Assembly (NCBI GenBank): GCA_046262415.1 | Contig: JBHEMU010000127.1 | Coordinates: forward strand, 1-18,331 | DNA from: JACDAS01 sp046262415 | GTDB taxonomy: Bacteria > Actinomycetota > Thermoleophilia > Gaiellales > Gaiellaceae | Direction: 5' to 3' | DNA: 18,331 nucleotides | Part shown: positions 5,789 to 13,988 of the stretch, piece after piece | Layout: each line of letters begins with the position of its first letter | Position numbering within the stretch: the first letter of the stretch is position 1 | Program-made: the position numbers and the translations under genes | The notes under the pieces: model-generated | What the model was told of the DNA's origin: nothing | Database searches by the model: none | Seen by the model: the letters and a program-made list of their open reading frames with translations, nothing else

Positions 5789-6619
5789 GTGGACGCCGCC
5801 TCCGTCGCCGTTCAAGACGCAGCCGCGGTCGGCGCGAGGGCTCGTACGGAGAACTTCCCGGTCGTGTCGCTGCTCTTCCCGCGCCGGCTCCGGCCGCATC
5901 TCCGCGCGGTGTACGGATACTGCCGCCTGGTCGACATGCTCGGCGACGAGGTCGAGGGCGACCGGCTCGCGGCGCTCGACGAGCTGGAGCGCGAGCTCGA
6001 CGCCTGCTACGAGGGGGAGCCGAGCTGGCCGGTGCTGCGGGCGCTCCAGGGAACGATCCGCGTACACGCGCTCCCGCGAGAGCCCTTCCAGCGCCTGCTC
6101 GAGGCCAACCGGCAGGACCAGCGCGTCTCGGAGTACGAGACGTGGAACGACCTGAAGGGCTACTGCAGGCTGTCCGCCGACCCTGTCGGGCGCCTCGTCC
6201 TCGGCCTGCTGCACAGGGCCGGCCAGACCGACCTCATCGAGGCGAGCGACGACGTCTGCACGGGTCTTCAGCTCGTCAACTTCCTCCAGGACGTCCCGCG
6301 CGACCTCGCGCTCGGCCGGGTCTACCTGCCGGCGGAGGACCGGGCGCGCTTCGGCGACCCGCCGCTGGACGCTCCGGGGGAGGGCTTGCGCCGGCTGCTT
6401 GCCTTCGAGGCGGGCCGCGCGCGCGGACTGCTCGACGCCGGAGAAACCCTGCGAACGGCCCTCCGTGGGCGGATCGGCGCCGCCGTCGGCCTCTTCGCCC
6501 GCGGCGGGCTCGCGGCGCTCGAGGCCCTCGAGCGCGTCGAGTTCGACGTCTTCACCGGGCGCCCGCGCCCCTCGCGGGCGCGGCTCGCCCGCGCCGCGCT
6601 CGGCTCCCTGGTCGGATGA
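5789..6619 (+). CDS. hpnC: HpnC, hydroxysqualene synthase
   Basis: A 276-residue trans-isoprenyl diphosphate synthase of the squalene/phytoene synthase family. In the bacterial three-step route it converts presqualene diphosphate to hydroxysqualene. The two Mg-binding motifs are DxxxD in RLVDMLGDE (D49, D53) and DxxxD in NFLQDVPRDLALGRVYLP (D168, D172). ENFPVVS near residue 21 and LSADPVGRLVLGLL (128-141) are typical of HpnC rather than HpnD. The first motif reads DMLGD rather than the commoner DDxAD, but both aspartates are kept. The GTG start is the first in a long open stretch and follows a candidate promoter. The gene opens the seven-gene hopanoid operon and overlaps hpnD by 4 bases (ATGA). 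Confidence 0.88.
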   Translation: MDAASVAVQDAAAVGARARTENFPVVSLLFPRRLRPHLRAVYGYCRLVDMLGDEVEGDRLAALDELERELDACYEGEPSWPVLRALQGTIRVHALPREPFQRLLEANRQDQRVSEYETWNDLKGYCRLSADPVGRLVLGLLHRAGQTDLIEASDDVCTGLQLVNFLQDVPRDLALGRVYLPAEDRARFGDPPLDAPGEGLRRLLAFEAGRARGLLDAGETLRTALRGRIGAAVGLFARGGLAALEALERVEFDVFTGRPRPSRARLARAALGSLVG

Positions 6620-7437
6620 GCGTCGAGCAGGCCTACCGCGAGGTGGAGCACCTGACCAGGGCGCGCGCGCGCAACTTCGCCTACGGGATCATGCTCCTGC
6701 CGCGCCCGAAGCGCCGGGCGATCGCCGCCATCTACGCCTTCGCCAGGCTGGTCGACGATCTCGCGGACGGCGAGCTGCCGGCGATCGAGAAGCGCCGGCG
6801 CCTGGAGGAGCTGCACGACTCGCTCGAGACGGCGCCGGGGAGTGAGGCGGTCTGGATGGCTCTCGCGGACGCCCGCCGGCGCTACCCGATCCCCGCGCCG
6901 GCGCTGCACGACCTGGTCGACGGCGGCCTGCAGGACCTCGACCGGCACCGCTATGCCGACTTCGACGAGCTGCACGGCTACTGCCGGCGGGTCGCCGGCG
7001 CCGTCGGGGTCGCCTGCACAGCCGTCTACGGCGCAGACGAGCCGCGGCGCGCCGAGGCGCTCGGCGTCGCGCTCCAGCTGATCAACATCATGCGGGACGT
7101 CGCCGAGGACTGGCGGCTGGGGCGCGTCTACCTGCCCCAGGACGAGCTCGCCTCGTTCGGCGTCGCCGAGGAGGACATCGCCGCCGGGCGCTGCACCGGC
7201 CCCTGGCAGGCGCTGATGGCCTACCAGGGCGCGCGGGCACGGGCCTACCTCGGCGAGGGGCTCACCCTGCTGAGCCACCTCGACCGCCGGAGCGCCGCCT
7301 GCGTCGCCACCTTCGCCGGCCTGTACCGCGCGACCCTCGACCGCATCGAGCGAGCCGGCTTCGACGTCTTCGCCGGCCCGCCGGCGCTCTCCCCGCTCAC
7401 GAAGCTCCGGATCGTGGGCGCCGGGCTGCTCCGGTGA
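6616..7437 (+). CDS. hpnD: HpnD, presqualene diphosphate synthase
   Basis: A 273-residue squalene/phytoene synthase-family enzyme that condenses two farnesyl diphosphates to presqualene diphosphate. The Asp-rich motifs are DDLAD (47-51) and NIMRDVAEDWRLGRVYLP (D161, D165). The RNFAYGIMLLPRPKRRAIAA block (19-38) and LHGYCRRVAGAVG (119-131) are characteristic of HpnD. Its length is normal. ATG 6616 overlaps the hpnC stop and the gene ends in GTGA with hpnE, so translation of C-D-E is probably coupled. Phytoene synthase is the main alternative, but the paired HpnC/HpnE genes decide the assignment. Confidence 0.92.
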   Translation: MSVEQAYREVEHLTRARARNFAYGIMLLPRPKRRAIAAIYAFARLVDDLADGELPAIEKRRRLEELHDSLETAPGSEAVWMALADARRRYPIPAPALHDLVDGGLQDLDRHRYADFDELHGYCRRVAGAVGVACTAVYGADEPRRAEALGVALQLINIMRDVAEDWRLGRVYLPQDELASFGVAEEDIAAGRCTGPWQALMAYQGARARAYLGEGLTLLSHLDRRSAACVATFAGLYRATLDRIERAGFDVFAGPPALSPLTKLRIVGAGLLR

Positions 7438-8702
7438 GGGCCGTGGTCGTGGGCGGGGGCCTCGCCGGCCTCGCCGCCGCGCTCGACCTGGTCGACGCCG
7501 GGCATGACGTGACGCTGCTCGAATCGAGGCCGGCGCTCGGCGGCGCGGTGCACACGTTGCCGGAGCGGGAGGGAGATCCCCGGCCCCCGCCCGACAACGG
7601 CCAGCACATCGCCCTCGGGTGCTTCGACGAGTACCTGCGCTTCCTCGACCGGATCGGCGAGAGCGGCTCGGTGCGACGCATGCGCCTGACGCTGCCGGTG
7701 CTCGACGAGCGAGGCCGCATCGCCTCGATCGGCCAGGGCCCCGGCGGCCTGCTCCGCTACGGGCACCTGCCCCTGAGAGACCGGATCGGCGTGCTGCGCA
7801 CGCTGCTGAGGCTCCGCTCGGTCGACGCGGCCGGAGTCACCGGCGCCCTCGAACCGCTGCTGCGCCGACTCGGCTCGTCGCAGCTCGCGATCGACCGGTT
7901 CTGGGACGTCTTCGTCCGCCCGGCGCTGAACCTGCCCGCGAAGGAGGTGAGTGCCGCCGCGGGGGTGTTCACCGTGCAGACGGCGCTGCTCGGCCCGCGC
8001 GCGAACTCCGACCTCGTGCTGCCGGCGAAGCCCCTGGGCGAGATGCACGGCGTCGCAGCCGGACGCGCGCTCGAGGCGGCGGGCGCATGCGTGCAGACCG
8101 GCGTCCGCGTCGCGGGCCTCGAGGAGTCCGCGGCCGTCCTGGCCGATGGCGAGCGCGTGGAGGCGGACGCCTTCGTCCTGGCGGTGCCCCCCGCCGACTC
8201 GGCCCGCCTGCTCGGCGAGCCGGATCACGGGCTCGAGGACTCCCCGATCGTGAGCGTGCACCTCCTCTTCGACCGGCCCCTGCTCCGCATGCCGCTCGCG
8301 GCGCTGCTCCGGAGCCCGGCGCACTGGGTCTTCGACCGCGGCTTCCTCACCGGGTATCCGCCTGAGTCCGGCCAGTACCTGACGGTCGTCTCGAGCGGTG
8401 TCCCCGACCTGCTTGAGGTCCGCGGCCGTAGGCTCGTCGACCTCATGGCCTCGGAGCTCACGAACCGTCTCGGCCGGGCCGAGGTGCTGTGGTCCCGCGT
8501 GAGCCGCGAGCCGCGAGCGACGATCGCGCTCAGGGACGGCCACCCCGCGCGCCCGGCGGTGCCGACGGCCAGGCCGAACGTGACGCGGGCCGGAGCCTGG
8601 ACGGACACCGGCTGGCCGGCGACGATGGAGGGCGCGGTCCGCAGCGGCCGGGCGGCAGCGACTTGCCTCGAGGCGGCGCCGTCGTCCAGAGTTCCCGCAT
8701 GA
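7434..8702 (+). CDS. hpnE: HpnE, hydroxysqualene dehydroxylase (FAD)
   Basis: A 422-residue flavin amine oxidase-like protein that reduces hydroxysqualene to squalene, completing the HpnC/D/E route. The N-terminal dinucleotide-binding motif is VVVGGGLAGLAAAL (4-17), with the acidic ribose-binding residue after LLE (about 30). DNGQH (54-58) is a strong HpnE signature. The C-terminal FAD motif is WTDTGWPATMEGAVRSG (389-405). It is related to phytoene desaturases, but the DNGQH motif, length and neighbours fit HpnE. The GTG start overlaps the hpnD stop as GTGA, and the end overlaps shc as ATGA. Confidence 0.92.
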   Translation: MRAVVVGGGLAGLAAALDLVDAGHDVTLLESRPALGGAVHTLPEREGDPRPPPDNGQHIALGCFDEYLRFLDRIGESGSVRRMRLTLPVLDERGRIASIGQGPGGLLRYGHLPLRDRIGVLRTLLRLRSVDAAGVTGALEPLLRRLGSSQLAIDRFWDVFVRPALNLPAKEVSAAAGVFTVQTALLGPRANSDLVLPAKPLGEMHGVAAGRALEAAGACVQTGVRVAGLEESAAVLADGERVEADAFVLAVPPADSARLLGEPDHGLEDSPIVSVHLLFDRPLLRMPLAALLRSPAHWVFDRGFLTGYPPESGQYLTVVSSGVPDLLEVRGRRLVDLMASELTNRLGRAEVLWSRVSREPRATIALRDGHPARPAVPTARPNVTRAGAWTDTGWPATMEGAVRSGRAAATCLEAAPSSRVPA

Positions 8703-10486
8703 CGATCGCCCCCGAGCGGACGAGCGCGCTCGACACCGCCGTCGAGGCCGCGGCGGCGCGCCTGCTGGAGCTGCAGCACCCGTCGGGCTGGTGGGTGGGC
8801 GAGCTGGAGTCGAACGCGACGATGGTCGCGCAGCACCTCTTCTGGCTGCACATCCTCGGCCTTCGCGACCCCGACACCGACCGGCGGCTCGCGAACGAGT
8901 TGCTCGCCAGGCGACGGGACGACGGGACGTGGTCGAACTGGTGGGAGGGGCCCCCCGACCTCTCGACCTCGATCGAGGCGTACGCGGCCCTCAGGCTGAT
9001 CGGCATCGACCCGGGCGTCCGGTCGCGCGACTACATCCGGGGCGGGGGCGGCATCGGCGCCAGCCGCGTCTTCACCAAGTGCTTCCTCGCTCTGCTCGAC
9101 CAGTGGCCGTGGCAGCGGATCCCGGCCGTGCCGGTCGAGCTGATCCTGAGGCGGCCGACCTCCCCGGTCTCGATCCACGCCTTCGCCTGCTGGGCCCGCC
9201 AGACGATCGTGCCGCTGTCGGTCGTGATGGCGCTGCGACCCGTCCGCCCCGCGGCGATCGACCTCCGTGAGATCGGCGCCAGGCCCGGGGAAACACGTCC
9301 CGCCGCGCCTCCGGACGCGCGGCGCCGGCGCGCCCTCGCGGCCGCCGAGCGGTGGGTCCGGGAGCGGCAGGAGGCAGACGGCTCGTGGGGCGGGATCCAG
9401 CCCCCGTGGGTCTGGTCGATCCTCATGCTCGCCGCCCTCGGCTACGGATTCGAGGACGGGGCGCTCGTCCGGGCGGTGCAGGGCTGGGAGGGCTTCATGG
9501 TCGCCGAGGGCGACCGCCTACGGCCGGAGGCGTGCCAGTCGCCGGTGTGGGACACCGCCCTCGCGGTGCTGGCGCTGCTCGCGGCCGGCGTTCCTGCCGA
9601 CCACCCGCAGCTCCTGCGGGCCGGGGGGTGGTTGCTCGGCCAGGAGGTGACCGTGAAGGGCGACTGGGCCGTGAAGCGGCCGCACCTCGCTCCGGGCGGC
9701 TGGGCCTTCGAGTTCGAGAACGACTTCTACCCGGATGTCGACGACACCGCCGTCGTCGCGCTCGCGCTGCGGGAGCTGGGCGTGGGCCATGCGGCCGTCC
9801 GCCGCGGGCTCGACTGGATGGCCGGAATGCAGTCGCGGAACGGCGGCTGGGGCGCGTTCGACATGGACAACACGAGCGGGCGGTTGTACCGGCTTCCCTT
9901 CTGCGACTTCGGCGCCGTGATCGACCCCCCGACCGAGGACGTGACCGCCCACGCCCTCGAGGTCCTCGCCGGGGAGGAGGGCTACGACGAGGTCGTCCGC
10001 CGCGGCCTCGCCTACCTGCTCGGAGCGCAGCGGCGGGACGGCTCCTGGCGGGGCCGTTGGGGCGTGAACCACCTCTACGGGACGGGGGCGGCCCTGCCGG
10101 CCCTCGAGGCCTGCGGGATCCCGCCCCAGCATACCGCCGTCCGGCGCGCGGTCGCATGGCTCGACTCGGTGCAGGGCCCCGACGGCGGCTTCGGCGAGGA
10201 CATCCGCTCCTACCACGAGCCGGCCTGGCGAGGCCGCGGCACGGCCACTCCTTCACAAACCGCCTGGGCGCTACTAGCCTATGTCGCCGCCGGGGAGTCG
10301 CACGGACGATCCGCGCGGCGCGCGGCGGACTATCTTTGTGCGACGCAGGAGGCGAACGGCGACTGGAGGGAGGCTCACTACACCGGGACGGGGTTCGCGA
10401 CTGATTTCATGATCCGCTACCACCTCTACCGGCTTCACTTCCCACTGCTCGCGCTCGGACGCCTACGAGAAAGGCTGCAGCGATGA
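8699..10486 (+). CDS. shc: Squalene-hopene cyclase
   Basis: A 595-residue class II triterpene cyclase that folds squalene into the pentacyclic hopene at the membrane surface. The acid motif DVDDTA is at 346-351 within GGWAFEFENDFYPDVDDTA, preceded by the family blocks EACQSPVWDTALAV (277-290) and GDWAVKRPHLAPGGW. QW-type repeats include DGSWGG (228-232), NGGWGAFD (381-388), DGSWRGRWGVNHLYGT (447-462) and DGGFGED. The protein is somewhat shorter than the usual ~630 residues, with the shortening apparently in the N-terminal half and loop regions, while catalytic parts are complete. The ATG overlaps the hpnE stop (ATGA), and the gene overlaps hpnH in the same way. The open frame extends upstream over hpnE without family similarity. 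Confidence 0.94.
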   Translation: MTIAPERTSALDTAVEAAAARLLELQHPSGWWVGELESNATMVAQHLFWLHILGLRDPDTDRRLANELLARRRDDGTWSNWWEGPPDLSTSIEAYAALRLIGIDPGVRSRDYIRGGGGIGASRVFTKCFLALLDQWPWQRIPAVPVELILRRPTSPVSIHAFACWARQTIVPLSVVMALRPVRPAAIDLREIGARPGETRPAAPPDARRRRALAAAERWVRERQEADGSWGGIQPPWVWSILMLAALGYGFEDGALVRAVQGWEGFMVAEGDRLRPEACQSPVWDTALAVLALLAAGVPADHPQLLRAGGWLLGQEVTVKGDWAVKRPHLAPGGWAFEFENDFYPDVDDTAVVALALRELGVGHAAVRRGLDWMAGMQSRNGGWGAFDMDNTSGRLYRLPFCDFGAVIDPPTEDVTAHALEVLAGEEGYDEVVRRGLAYLLGAQRRDGSWRGRWGVNHLYGTGAALPALEACGIPPQHTAVRRAVAWLDSVQGPDGGFGEDIRSYHEPAWRGRGTATPSQTAWALLAYVAAGESHGRSARRAADYLCATQEANGDWREAHYTGTGFATDFMIRYHLYRLHFPLLALGRLRERLQR

Positions 10487-11487
10487 AATTCCCGCTCCGC
10501 TCGACGATCGACATCGGCCGCTACGTCGTCACGCAGCAGCGCAAGGGCGAGCGCTACCCGCTCGTCCTCATGCTGGAGCCCACGCTCGCCTGCAATCTCG
10601 CCTGCATCGGCTGCGGCAAGATCCGCGAGTACGAGTCGAACCGGGCCAGGCTCTCCGTCGAGGAGTGCGTCGACGCGGGCGCGCAGTGCCCGGCTCCGGT
10701 CGTCTCGATCTGCGGGGGCGAGCCGCTCGTCTACAAGGGGATCGAGGACGTCGTCACCGGAATGCTCGAGCTCGGCAAGACGATCGACCTCTGCACCAAC
10801 GCGCTCCGGCTGGAGCAGTACCTGGACGTGTTCGAGCCGGACCGGCGCCTGACCTTCGTCGTCCACCTGGACGGCATGCGGGAGATCCACGACTACGTCT
10901 GCGACTACCCGGGGCTGTGGGAGGTGGCCGTCGACGCGATCCGCAAGGCGCGCGCCGCCGGCTTCCGCGTCACCACCAACACGACGATCTTCAAGGAGAC
11001 GTCCGTCGAGGACGTGATCGAGATGATGGGGTACCTGACGAACGACGTCGGCATCGACGGGATGCTCGTCGCGCCGGGGTACCAGTACTCGCAGATCGAC
11101 CCGGCCCTGACGATGACCCGCTCCGAGCACGAGGAGAAGTTCCGGGCGATCCGGGCGTCCGCCCGCGAGCAGGGATACCGGTGGCTGGCCAGCCCGATCT
11201 ACCAGGAGTTCCTCACCGGCGAGCGCAAGCTGTCCTGTGCTCCCTGGGGGTCGATCACGCGCAACCCCTACGGCTGGAAGGGGCCGTGCTACCTGCTCAC
11301 CGACGGCATCTTCCCGACCTACGAGGCGTTGCTCGACGGAATCGAGTGGGAGCAGTACGGGCCGGGCCGGGACGACCGCTGCGAGCACTGCGCGATCCAC
11401 TCCGGTTTCGAGCCCGCCGCTGCCTTCGAGGCGGCGGGGAGCGTCCGCGAGAGCGTCCGGAGCCTGGCGTGGACGCTCAGCGGCTGA
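10483..11487 (+). CDS. hpnH: HpnH, radical SAM adenosylhopane synthase
   Basis: A 334-residue radical SAM enzyme that adds a 5'-deoxyadenosyl group to hopene to make adenosylhopane, the first step to C35 hopanoids. The cluster motif CxxxCxxC is C37-C41-C44 in PTLACNLACIGCGK, and the SAM-binding GGEP is at 78-81. The C-terminal region has further conserved cysteines: C252 (LSCAPWGS), C269 (KGPCYLL), and C300/C303 (RCEHCAIHSGFEP). This fits the HpnH C-terminal domain. Length is typical. The start MKFPLRSTIDIGRYVVTQQ is conserved in the family, which fixes ATG 10483. It follows shc with an ATGA overlap. Confidence 0.94.
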   Translation: MKFPLRSTIDIGRYVVTQQRKGERYPLVLMLEPTLACNLACIGCGKIREYESNRARLSVEECVDAGAQCPAPVVSICGGEPLVYKGIEDVVTGMLELGKTIDLCTNALRLEQYLDVFEPDRRLTFVVHLDGMREIHDYVCDYPGLWEVAVDAIRKARAAGFRVTTNTTIFKETSVEDVIEMMGYLTNDVGIDGMLVAPGYQYSQIDPALTMTRSEHEEKFRAIRASAREQGYRWLASPIYQEFLTGERKLSCAPWGSITRNPYGWKGPCYLLTDGIFPTYEALLDGIEWEQYGPGRDDRCEHCAIHSGFEPAAAFEAAGSVRESVRSLAWTLSG

Positions 11488-12053
11488 CCCTCGCCTGTGC
11501 GACCGCGCCCGAGCAGGAGGCGGGAGAGCGGGCGGGTCTCGCCACGTCGCTCATCGGGCTGCGGGCGATGAACGGCCTGCCGGAGGGCAGGCTCGTCTCG
11601 TTCGGCCTGGCCGGGGCGCTCCGCGACGACCTGCCCTGCGGCACCGTGCTCGACGGCGTGCGCGTGGTCGACTCCGAGGGTCGCACGCTGTGGGAGGGCG
11701 AGCCGCTCGGCGTTCCGGACGCCCTCCCGGCCACGATCCTGGCCGTCGACGAGGTCGTCGACGACCCGGCCGAGCGGCGGCGGCTCGCGGAGGCCACGAG
11801 CGCGGACGCCGTCGACCTCGAGAGCGGGCAGATCGCACTCACGGGACGTCTCGCCGGTTGCCTCCGCGTCGTCAGCGACACGCCGGAGCGGCGTCTGCAC
11901 GGGATCTGCGGCGCCGTCAGGCCGGAGGGGCCGGTCAGCTGGCCGGGGATCGCGATGGGGTTCGCGCGGGCGCCGGTCGGCTTCTCCCGCGCCCTCGCCG
12001 ACGGCCGGCGCGCCCTGCGGGAGCTACGGCGTGCCGCCGGAGCCCTCCCGTGA
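11469..12053 (+). CDS. hpnG: HpnG-like nucleoside phosphorylase (compact)
   Basis: A 194-residue member of the purine nucleoside phosphorylase/MTA-SAH nucleosidase fold, expected to release adenine from adenosylhopane to give ribosylhopane. Visible motifs are SFGLAGALRDDL (44-55, the phosphate/substrate strand) and VDLESGQIA (115-123, the catalytic Asp/Glu region). The C-terminal RVVSDTPE matches the next conserved block. It is shorter than most HpnG proteins. The segment before SFGLAGAL is only about 43 residues, so an N-terminal strand-loop appears compressed. GTG 11469 gives a 19-base overlap with hpnH, the only overlap over 4 bases in the operon, and no better start is visible downstream before the motif. 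The function rests on the motifs plus its place between hpnH and ispH. Confidence 0.78.
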   Translation: MDAQRLTLACATAPEQEAGERAGLATSLIGLRAMNGLPEGRLVSFGLAGALRDDLPCGTVLDGVRVVDSEGRTLWEGEPLGVPDALPATILAVDEVVDDPAERRRLAEATSADAVDLESGQIALTGRLAGCLRVVSDTPERRLHGICGAVRPEGPVSWPGIAMGFARAPVGFSRALADGRRALRELRRAAGALP

Positions 12054-12970
12054 GGGTGCTGCTCGCCGCGCCGCGCTCCTTCTGCGCCGGGGTCGACCGC
12101 GCGATCGAGATCGTCGAGCGGCTGCTCGAGCGCCACGGGCCGCCGGTCTACGTCCGTCACGAGATCGTCCACAACGACCACGTCGTCCGGCGACTCGAGC
12201 GGCTCGGCGCCGTGTTCGTCGACTCGGAGGACGACATCCCGGCCGGGGCGATCTGCGTGCTCTCCGCGCACGGCGTCGCCCCGTCCGTCCGCGAGAACTG
12301 CGAGCGCCGCGGGCTCCAGGTCGTGGATGCGGTGTGCCCGCTCGTGTCCAAGGTGCACGCGGAGGCGCGCCGCTATGCCGACAGCGGCCACCTCGTCGCG
12401 CTGATCGGCCATCCGGAGCACGTCGAGGTGATCGGGACGAAGGGGGAGCGGCCCGAGGCGATCGTCGTCGTCGAGTCCCCCGAGGAGGCCGAGCGGCTGG
12501 AAACCGGCGGCAAGCCGCTCGCCGTCGTCACGCAGACCACGCTCTCGCTGGACGACGTGGCATCGACCGTGGTGACGCTGGAGCGGCGTTTCGGCGGTCT
12601 GCGCAGGCCGGCCGCGGACGACATCTGCTACGCGACCCAGAACCGCCAGGACGCCGTGAAGGAGCTCGCCCGCGAGGCGACGATGATCCTCGTGATCGGC
12701 TCGCCCACGAGCTCGAACGCGGAGCGGCTGGTCGAGGTCGCCCGGCGCGCGGGGGCCCAGGCGGCGCTGATCGACGGGGAGAGCGAGCTGCCCGCCGCCT
12801 TGCTGGCCGGGCACGAGGTGGTCGGGCTCACGGCCGGCGCCTCGACTCCCGAGGAGCTGGTCCAGGCGGTCCTCGCTGAGCTGGCAGAGCGCGGTTACGA
12901 CGAGCTCGAGGAGGTCACGGTCGCGCGCGAGGACGTGAACTTCCGGCTGCCGCGCGAGGTGTACTCGTGA
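12050..12970 (+). CDS. ispH: IspH, 4-hydroxy-3-methylbut-2-enyl diphosphate reductase
   Basis: A 306-residue iron-sulfur enzyme of the MEP pathway that makes isopentenyl and dimethylallyl diphosphate from HMBPP. Cluster cysteines are C12 (RSFCAGVDRAIEIVE), C96 (DAVCPLVSKVH) and C193 (DICYATQNRQ). Substrate-binding histidines are H41 (HEIVHN), H74 (SAHGV) and H124, with proton-donor Glu at E126 (GHPEHVEVIGT). The C-terminal GSPTSSNAERLVEVA and LTAGASTPEELV complete the family pattern. It is the last gene of the hopanoid operon, starting at GTG 12050 in a GTGA overlap with hpnG. Its place links precursor supply to hopanoid synthesis. A weak 5-bp hairpin (12994-13009) follows the stop. Confidence 0.96.
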   Translation: MRVLLAAPRSFCAGVDRAIEIVERLLERHGPPVYVRHEIVHNDHVVRRLERLGAVFVDSEDDIPAGAICVLSAHGVAPSVRENCERRGLQVVDAVCPLVSKVHAEARRYADSGHLVALIGHPEHVEVIGTKGERPEAIVVVESPEEAERLETGGKPLAVVTQTTLSLDDVASTVVTLERRFGGLRRPAADDICYATQNRQDAVKELAREATMILVIGSPTSSNAERLVEVARRAGAQAALIDGESELPAALLAGHEVVGLTAGASTPEELVQAVLAELAERGYDELEEVTVAREDVNFRLPREVYS

Positions 12971-13052
12971 CGTCCACGCTACGCGTCCGGTTTGGGCGGA
13001 GCAACGCCCGTTCTCAGCCGACTCTGCAACCGCGAAAGCTGCGAGAGGCTCG

Positions 13053-13439
13053 ATGACCAGCGTCGAGGTCCCGTACTCGATCGCGGCCGCGCTGCCCACC
13101 CTGTCCGTTCTCGACATCACGAACGAGGTCGCCCGCGAGGTCTCCGCCACGGAGCTCGAGAGCGGGATCGCGTTCGTCTCCGCGGGAGCGGGCCGCAGCC
13201 TCGTGCGCATCAACGAGCGTGAGTCGGGCTTCTTCCGCGACCTCGAGCGCCTGCTCGAGCGCCTCGTCCCGGGCCACGTCTCCGAGCGCGAGGGCATGCT
13301 CGCGTTCCTGCTCGGCCCGCGGACGGAGCAGGTCCCCTTCGCCGAGGGGGACCTCTGCCTCGGGCGCTACCAGCGCATCTTCCTCGTCGGCTTCGGCGAA
13401 GAGTTCGCCGGCGACTGGACCGTGACGCTCGTCGGGTAG
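13053..13439 (+). CDS. Divergent YjbQ/UPF0047-family protein lacking family histidines
   Basis: The protein has 128 residues from ATG 13053, with GAGAGG 4 bases upstream of the start. The order of blocks matches YjbQ (UPF0047): a beta strand with INERESG (compare the family NEN(x)DP), DLERLLERLVPG, FLLGPRTEQVPFAEGDLCLGRYQRIFLVGF (compare LGTSLxLPVxxGxxxxGTWQGIWL). The family has been linked to thiamine phosphate synthase activity. The usual QHTSAS-type metal-binding motif reads SAGAGRS here, and the second conserved His (SHIKSS-type) is replaced in REGMLAF. Classical metal-dependent activity is therefore doubtful, and it may be a binding or regulatory relative. It lies 82 bases after ispH and 2 bases before the next small gene. 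Confidence 0.65.
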   Translation: MTSVEVPYSIAAALPTLSVLDITNEVAREVSATELESGIAFVSAGAGRSLVRINERESGFFRDLERLLERLVPGHVSEREGMLAFLLGPRTEQVPFAEGDLCLGRYQRIFLVGFGEEFAGDWTVTLVG

Positions 13440-13441
13440 AC

Positions 13442-13672
13442 GTGGGATCGAGGATTCCCGCGGCGCGGATGGCGACCCAGACGCGGCGGCGGATGAGCCC
13501 GCTCGCGCACCGCCCGTACCTCCAGTACGAGCGGTGCCCGATCGGACTGACCCCCTTGGTCTGGATCGCCCCCGCGGGCGCGCGAATCTACCGATCACAC
13601 GTCCACGTGCTGGCTCGCGGCTTCCTGCGGCGCGCCGGCGAGCAGCCGCTGCACGCGGGGGGGAACGCGTGA
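13442..13672 (+). CDS. Small basic hypothetical protein
   Basis: The frame has 76 residues from GTG 13442, or 67 from ATG 13469. I do not recognise it. Support for coding comes from strongly G/C third positions, a start 2 bases after the YjbQ-like stop, and a GTGA overlap of its stop with the next gene. The product is basic, with many Arg and several His and aromatic residues (RPYLQYERCPIGLTPLVWIA in the middle). It has one Cys and no clear membrane segment. A possible beta-hairpin around YERCPIGLTPLVWI is the only structural hint. Confidence 0.5.
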   Translation: MGSRIPAARMATQTRRRMSPLAHRPYLQYERCPIGLTPLVWIAPAGARIYRSHVHVLARGFLRRAGEQPLHAGGNA

Positions 13673-13947
13673 GCACGGAGGCCGCCACCGATCCCCCGGT
13701 CGCTCGCTCCCGCCGGTCGGCGCGGGCCGTGACGGTCTACGCCATCGGTCCGGCGACCGTTCTGGCGGGACTCGTGTGGGCGATCGCGCAGCCCTACCGC
13801 ATCACGCTGCTGCATCCGCGCGGTGAGGGCTTCTGGTGGCTCGTGGTAGAGCCGCCGCTCCTCGTCGTCCTGGTCGGACTCGTCTTCCATCTCTTCCTCG
13901 CGCCGCCCCTGCTGGCCGACCTCGAAGAGGCCGACGAGGTGATCTAG
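13669..13947 (+). CDS. Small two-helix membrane protein
   Basis: The protein has 92 residues from GTG 13669, preceded by a G-rich stretch that could bind the ribosome. A short polar N-terminus with Arg clusters (ARSRRSARAV) is followed by two transmembrane helices at about 21-43 and 60-82, joined by a loop with HPRGEGFWW. The acidic tail LADLEEADEVI ends the protein. The positive-inside rule predicts a cytoplasmic N-terminus and, with two spans, a cytoplasmic tail. The family is unknown. It overlaps the preceding small gene by 4 bases, so the two are probably translated together. The dispersed repeat copy B follows 41 bases after the stop. Confidence 0.65.
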   Translation: MSTEAATDPPVARSRRSARAVTVYAIGPATVLAGLVWAIAQPYRITLLHPRGEGFWWLVVEPPLLVVLVGLVFHLFLAPPLLADLEEADEVI

Positions 13948-13988
13948 GAGCGTGGGTCACGTTCCAGCGTTTCCGGCCGGTGATTTCC

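Noticed and set aside
5632..6615. Upstream extension of the hpnD frame
   Set aside because: The extension is an Arg/Pro/Ala-rich shadow of hpnC. The conserved HpnD N-terminus starts at ATG 6616 in an ATGA overlap.
7245..8543. Long minus-strand frame opposite hpnE
   Set aside because: It is a typical antisense shadow in G+C-rich coding DNA, rich in Arg, Glu, His and Gln, with no recognisable motifs. The + strand carries clear HpnE signatures.
12992..13222. 76-residue + strand frame starting between ispH and the YjbQ-like gene
   Set aside because: It overlaps most of the YjbQ-like gene in another frame, is Arg-rich without motifs, and lacks a ribosome site.
11477..13297. 606-residue minus-strand frame opposite hpnG and ispH
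   Set aside because: It spans three good + strand genes, has a shadow-like composition, and lacks any domain or ribosome site.
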